A DNA stretch of 8,930 nt from Burkholderiales bacterium. GTDB taxonomy: Bacteria > Pseudomonadota > Gammaproteobacteria > Burkholderiales > Casimicrobiaceae. Below the pieces are notes generated by a model that saw only the letters and a list, made by a program, of their open reading frames with translations, made no database searches and was not told the origin of the DNA. Below are positions 6,003-8,930 of the stretch, piece by piece. The stretch spans positions 1 to 8,930 of the forward strand of contig JANXNO010000228.1 of NCBI GenBank assembly GCA_025354075.1. The letters are read 5' to 3'. Positions within the stretch are counted from its first letter, which is position 1, and each line of letters opens with the position of its first letter. The position numbers and the translations under genes were made by a program.

Positions 6003-7763
6003 CTATGGGTGCCTGATCCAGCGGCCAACCACCACTAGTCTGCGGTCGCGTGCGAGTATCGTCATCGGCAGGTCGTCACGCTGAAATTGAGCATATTGTT
6101 GCGGGCGCATAACGGCGTAGGCCTGCTGGCTGCTCTGACGCCACACTCGCGCGAATTCGGCGATGGTTTCGATGCTGCGTGCGGGCTCGGTGCGCTGTCC
6201 CATCCGTAGCTCGCCCGCGTAGTCAACCAGCGTCACGGTGCGGCCCAGATAAAACGGCAACGAGTGATCAAACTGACCAATCGAATAGAACTCATGATGT
6301 CTATCAAATGGCCTGATGTTCGCACCCAGCGCTTCAATTAGCCGCTCTGACGAAAACGCGGTATCCACGTTGTGCAAAAACACGAAACTGAACGACCAGA
6401 ACAAAAAGCTGCCCGCGACCAGAGCAAACACGGCCCACACTGTGCGAGCGTGCCGCAGAAGCAGCATCGCGATCACGCCCGCCACCACGAGCGATAGGGT
6501 CGCCGCATAGATGAGCGGAAGCGCGGCGGAGCCGTCGTCGCCGATATCGGCAAATTTTTCCCAGTGCGCCAGTTGAGTGGACGCCATCGTCAACGCGCCG
6601 CCCACGACTATCACCGTGATCGCGCACCAGCGCACGCCGTTGGCGTCATCCAGCGCAGCGCGCTTGCCCAGCAGCAACGCCAGCGCTGGAAACACAGGGA
6701 TCACGTAGGCTGGCAACTTGGATTGCGAGACGCTGAAGAACACAATAATTGCCACCGCCCAGACAGCGCAAAACAGCATCGGTTGAAACCCTTTCTGGCC
6801 TGCAACCTCGCTGGCTATTTCAGCCGTAATCGCGCGCGAACGCAGCCATTGCTGAATGAACAGAGGTGTCCATGGCATCAACCCCATCACGAGAATCGGC
6901 GCGTAGTACCACCACGCACCTCGTCGGGCGTGATCTGAGCCTGCAAACCGACTCCAGTGCTCGTGAACAAAAAAGAAGTCGAAGAACTCGGGGTTTCTGT
7001 GCTGAACAAGCACAAACCACGGCAGCAGAAGCGTCAACAATAGCGCGAAGCCGCGGCACATTTCGAGCCGCCGCCAAAGCCTGAAGTCGCGAGCCACCAA
7101 CATATAGATAGCCAACGCAAGCCCGGGCAGCGCCAACCCGATCAGGCCTTTGCTGAGCATGGCAAACGCGCCGGCCGCCCACGCGAACAGCATCCAGCGA
7201 CTCGCCTGCACAGGCGTCGCACCCTCGCGTTGCGCTAGCAAAAAGCCGCACAGTGCGAACGTCAGAAAAGCCGAAACCATGATGTCCAGCGTCAGGTATT
7301 GTCCCGACAGGTAGTACGCCCAACTGCTGCCAAGCACCACGCCGGTCGTCAACAGCGCTCGAGCCCCCCACAGTCGACGCGCTGTAAACGCTGTCATCAC
7401 GACCGCAAGAAACCCGAGCAATGTGGACGGCAGGCGCGCGGTCCATTCGTCCTCGCCGAACGCGGCGAATGACGCTGCTGTCAGCCAATATTGCATCGGC
7501 GGCTTTTCAAAATATTTGAGGCCGTTCAATCGCGGCGTGATCCAGTCCCCGCTGTCGAGCATTTCCCGCGGGATTTCGGCATATCGGCCCTCGTCCGGGA
7601 TGAATAGTCCACGCAATTCAAGACTCGCGAACCACGCGACGAGCAACACGAGAAGCAACGCGATGGTCGCGTGGCGTGTGTCCGGGACGCAACTTGACGC
7701 CGCGCGCGACGAAGCGTCGGCGACGCCAGCATCGCCCGGTTTCAGCGTGGTGATGGAATGCAT
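6003..7763 (-). CDS. arnT: ArnT/PMT-family polyprenyl-phosphate-dependent glycosyltransferase (lipid A modification likely)
   Basis: This 586-residue integral membrane enzyme has the GT-C fold and uses a polyprenyl-phosphate-linked sugar on the periplasmic face. An unusually long hydrophilic N-terminal tail (~1-31) precedes the first helix (~33-50). The first periplasmic loop carries the family hallmark FIPDEGRYAEIPREML (54-69), with acidic Asp57/Glu58 at the catalytic position, then SGDWITPRLNGLKYFEKPP (71-89), both very close to ArnT. About a dozen hydrophobic helices follow, including one containing QSKLPAYVIPVFPAL. The C-terminal ~110 residues form a soluble periplasmic domain. ArnT adds 4-amino-4-deoxy-L-arabinose to lipid A, giving polymyxin resistance. 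No undecaprenyl-phosphate-Ara4N synthesis genes (arnBCAD) are in the window, so another sugar or acceptor is possible. The start is the ATG at 7763, without a clear Shine-Dalgarno sequence. The symbol denotes the family rather than proven substrate. Confidence 0.85.
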   Translation of the reverse strand: MHSITTLKPGDAGVADASSRAASSCVPDTRHATIALLLVLLVAWFASLELRGLFIPDEGRYAEIPREMLDSGDWITPRLNGLKYFEKPPMQYWLTAASFAAFGEDEWTARLPSTLLGFLAVVMTAFTARRLWGARALLTTGVVLGSSWAYYLSGQYLTLDIMVSAFLTFALCGFLLAQREGATPVQASRWMLFAWAAGAFAMLSKGLIGLALPGLALAIYMLVARDFRLWRRLEMCRGFALLLTLLLPWFVLVQHRNPEFFDFFFVHEHWSRFAGSDHARRGAWWYYAPILVMGLMPWTPLFIQQWLRSRAITAEIASEVAGQKGFQPMLFCAVWAVAIIVFFSVSQSKLPAYVIPVFPALALLLGKRAALDDANGVRWCAITVIVVGGALTMASTQLAHWEKFADIGDDGSAALPLIYAATLSLVVAGVIAMLLLRHARTVWAVFALVAGSFLFWSFSFVFLHNVDTAFSSERLIEALGANIRPFDRHHEFYSIGQFDHSLPFYLGRTVTLVDYAGELRMGQRTEPARSIETIAEFARVWRQSSQQAYAVMRPQQYAQFQRDDLPMTILARDRRLVVVGRWIRHP

Positions 7764-7804
7764 AGCGCGATGCTACGGAGCACAGCTGATTGTTGGCTGA
7801 CCAC

Positions 7805-7828
7805 GTCGTGAACTGCGGTTGCCACGAC
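7805..7828. repeat. Inverted repeat in the leader region of the ArnT-like gene
   Basis: GTCGTG (7805-7810) and CACGAC (7823-7828) are perfect six-base inverted arms around a 12-base loop, 42 bp upstream of the glycosyltransferase ATG. A second small symmetry, GCAGA-AAA-TCTGC, lies at 7837-7849. Either could be an operator half-site pair or an RNA hairpin in the leader. The 211-bp gap from 7764 to 7974 otherwise holds no gene that I can support and should contain the promoter for the ArnT-like gene. The best -35/-10 guesses there are weak. Confidence 0.25.
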
Positions 7829-7946
7829 TGGAAGGTGCAGAAAATCTGCTCGTTTAAGCCTTACAGCTTTATGACAAAAGGCCCGTATCAATTGGGCAAA
7901 TAGGATAAGTAGTTAAAATGTCGACTATTATCCAAAAGTCCTGCTT

Positions 7947-7965
7947 AGCCCACATAAGATGGGCT
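7947..7965 (-). terminator. Hairpin just downstream of the Hsp70-like gene
   Basis: AGCCCA (7947-7952) and TGGGCT (7960-7965) pair perfectly across a seven-base loop, starting ten bases after the Hsp70-like stop codon when read on the minus strand. It is well placed to end that transcript. However, the run after it on the minus strand (AAGCAGGACTTTT) has no immediate U-tract, so it may be an inefficient terminator or merely protect the 3' end. Confidence 0.35.
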
Positions 7966-7974
7966 TCTCAGCAA

Positions 7975-8930
7975 TTAGCTGTTGCTCGGGGTACTGCCCC
8001 ACGCGGCTGGATTTTCGGTTCTTGCGATGAGCGCCAAACCGTAGGCGATGGATTCGAGCTGGTCGCCGGTTTCGATTTTTTTCGGATCGAAGCGCTGATC
8101 GAAAATCGCGCGAACGGCAGGCACAAACGACGTGCCACCGGTGAGAAATACACGGTCAATTTCACTCGCGTCAAGCTTCGCCTCGCCGAGCGCCTCGTCC
8201 ACGGCGTCTTCAATTTTTTGCAAGTCGTCGGCGATCCAATTGTCGAACGCGGCGCGCTCAATCGTTGCGTCAAGCGCGAGGTCGTAGCCGAAGCCTTCGG
8301 CGCGAAATTCGAGTTTTGATGACGGCGCATGCGACAGCGCAGCCTTCACATCGGCGACTGCCTTGTATAGCGGATAACCGAGATCGTTCTCAATCAACGT
8401 GATGAATTTTTCGAGGCCGTCGCGCTCGATAGCGTAGCGCAAATACTCGCGGAGCTCGCGCAACACGGTTGGCGATTTCATCAACGCGAGCTGATTCCAC
8501 TGCGCGAACCGATGGTGATAATGGGTGGGTACTTCGAGGATTTTGTCGATGCTTTTGTAGTGCGCGCGGTGTCCGAGTTGCGGCAAGATTGCGTGCTCCA
8601 GTATTCGGTAATCAAACACATCGCCGGCGACCGCCACGCCCGAATGCGCGAGTGGGATCGACTTCAGCGCGCCGCCTGGCCCTGCGCCAGGCTCGAAGCG
8701 AATAATCGAAAAGTCGCTCGTACCACCGCCAAAATCAGCGACCAATACCGTGGCCGCCTTGGTCAATCGTTGCGCAAAAAAGAATGCCGCTGCGACTGGC
8801 TCATACACATACGTAATCTGCTCAAACCCCACCCGCTTGAACGCGCGCTCATAGCGCTCCAGCGCCAACGCTTCGTTCGGGTTCACGCCTGCAAACGCGA
8901 CCGGGCGGCCCGCCACCAGGTGCAGCGGCA
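7975..8930 (-). CDS. YegD-like Hsp70-family protein (C-terminal 317 codons, cut by window edge)
   Basis: This is the C-terminal two thirds of an Hsp70/actin-fold ATPase. The frame runs off the right edge with no start in view. An apparent start at 8916 is a GTG inside the gene, preceded in frame by Pro-Leu-His-Leu. Visible hallmarks are VGRP-like VAGRPVAFAG, the YVYEPVAAA segment of the connecting region, the phosphate-2 motif VLVADFGGGTSDFSII (about 8751-8701) and the adenosine motif VFLTGGTSFVPAVR (about 8151-8110). The chain ends ~45 residues after the adenosine motif, so the substrate-binding and lid domains of DnaK are absent, as is normal for YegD-type members of about 400-450 residues. 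Such proteins are probably cytosolic and their clients are largely unknown. It lies upstream of the ArnT-like gene on the same strand, but with 211 bp and a hairpin between them it is probably a separate transcript. Confidence 0.9.
   Translation of the reverse strand, partial: PLHLVAGRPVAFAGVNPNEALALERYERAFKRVGFEQITYVYEPVAAAFFFAQRLTKAATVLVADFGGGTSDFSIIRFEPGAGPGGALKSIPLAHSGVAVAGDVFDYRILEHAILPQLGHRAHYKSIDKILEVPTHYHHRFAQWNQLALMKSPTVLRELREYLRYAIERDGLEKFITLIENDLGYPLYKAVADVKAALSHAPSSKLEFRAEGFGYDLALDATIERAAFDNWIADDLQKIEDAVDEALGEAKLDASEIDRVFLTGGTSFVPAVRAIFDQRFDPKKIETGDQLESIAYGLALIARTENPAAWGSTPSNS

Noticed and set aside
6820..7488. 222-codon minus-strand frame within the ArnT-like gene
   Set aside because: It is an out-of-frame shadow, rich in Arg, Ser and Val, and fully contained in the clearly membrane-patterned glycosyltransferase reading frame.
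7918..8319. 133-codon plus-strand frame starting with ATG in the gap before the Hsp70-like gene
   Set aside because: Most of it is antisense to the conserved C-terminal part of the Hsp70-like gene, it has no recognisable domain, and no ribosome site precedes it.
8914..8916. GTG at 8916 as the start of the Hsp70-like gene
   Set aside because: The frame continues upstream to the window edge, and the residues around it match the interior of Hsp70/YegD proteins. The missing N-terminus would hold the phosphate-1 loop.

Overview
The window looks like an ordinary chromosomal segment of a betaproteobacterium, most likely Burkholderiales/Burkholderiaceae. The reasons are a moderately high GC content by eye, long antisense shadow frames, Ala-rich proteins, and close resemblance to Burkholderia-type versions of an EmrAB efflux operon with its own NodT-type outer membrane factor. 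I see no tRNA, rRNA, CRISPR array, transposase, phage gene or integration site.

Left half (1-4300, minus strand): a drug-efflux operon transcribed right to left in the order marR-family repressor, outer membrane factor lipoprotein, EmrA periplasmic adaptor, EmrB inner-membrane DHA2 transporter (cut by the left window edge). The three transport proteins should form a tripartite pump across both membranes. The best non-coding signal lies in front of the repressor gene. It is a TTGACA -35 and a TACATT -10 separated by exactly 17 bp, and the spacer contains a perfect 14-bp palindrome, ATTGCCTAGGCAAT. A near copy, TTGCTTAGGCAA, directly abuts the preferred start codon of the outer membrane factor gene. 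Together they suggest an autoregulated MarR circuit with two operators.

Centre (4489-5924, plus strand): two small genes of 68 codons each for hydrophobic membrane proteins of unknown function, then a two-domain VOC-fold protein. The latter keeps the 2-His-1-Glu metal site of type I extradiol dioxygenases but has Met where the family signature has Tyr.

Right part (6003-8930, minus strand): a polytopic ArnT/PMT-type glycosyltransferase that probably modifies lipid A or another envelope glycan, and the C-terminal part of a YegD-like Hsp70-family ATPase cut by the right window edge. The efflux pump, ArnT-like enzyme and small membrane proteins all concern the cell envelope, but nothing in the sequence shows that they act together.

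No wholly new system is evident. The points most worth following up are the repressor/operator architecture, the Tyr-to-Met change in the dioxygenase-like protein, and the two unassigned small membrane proteins.
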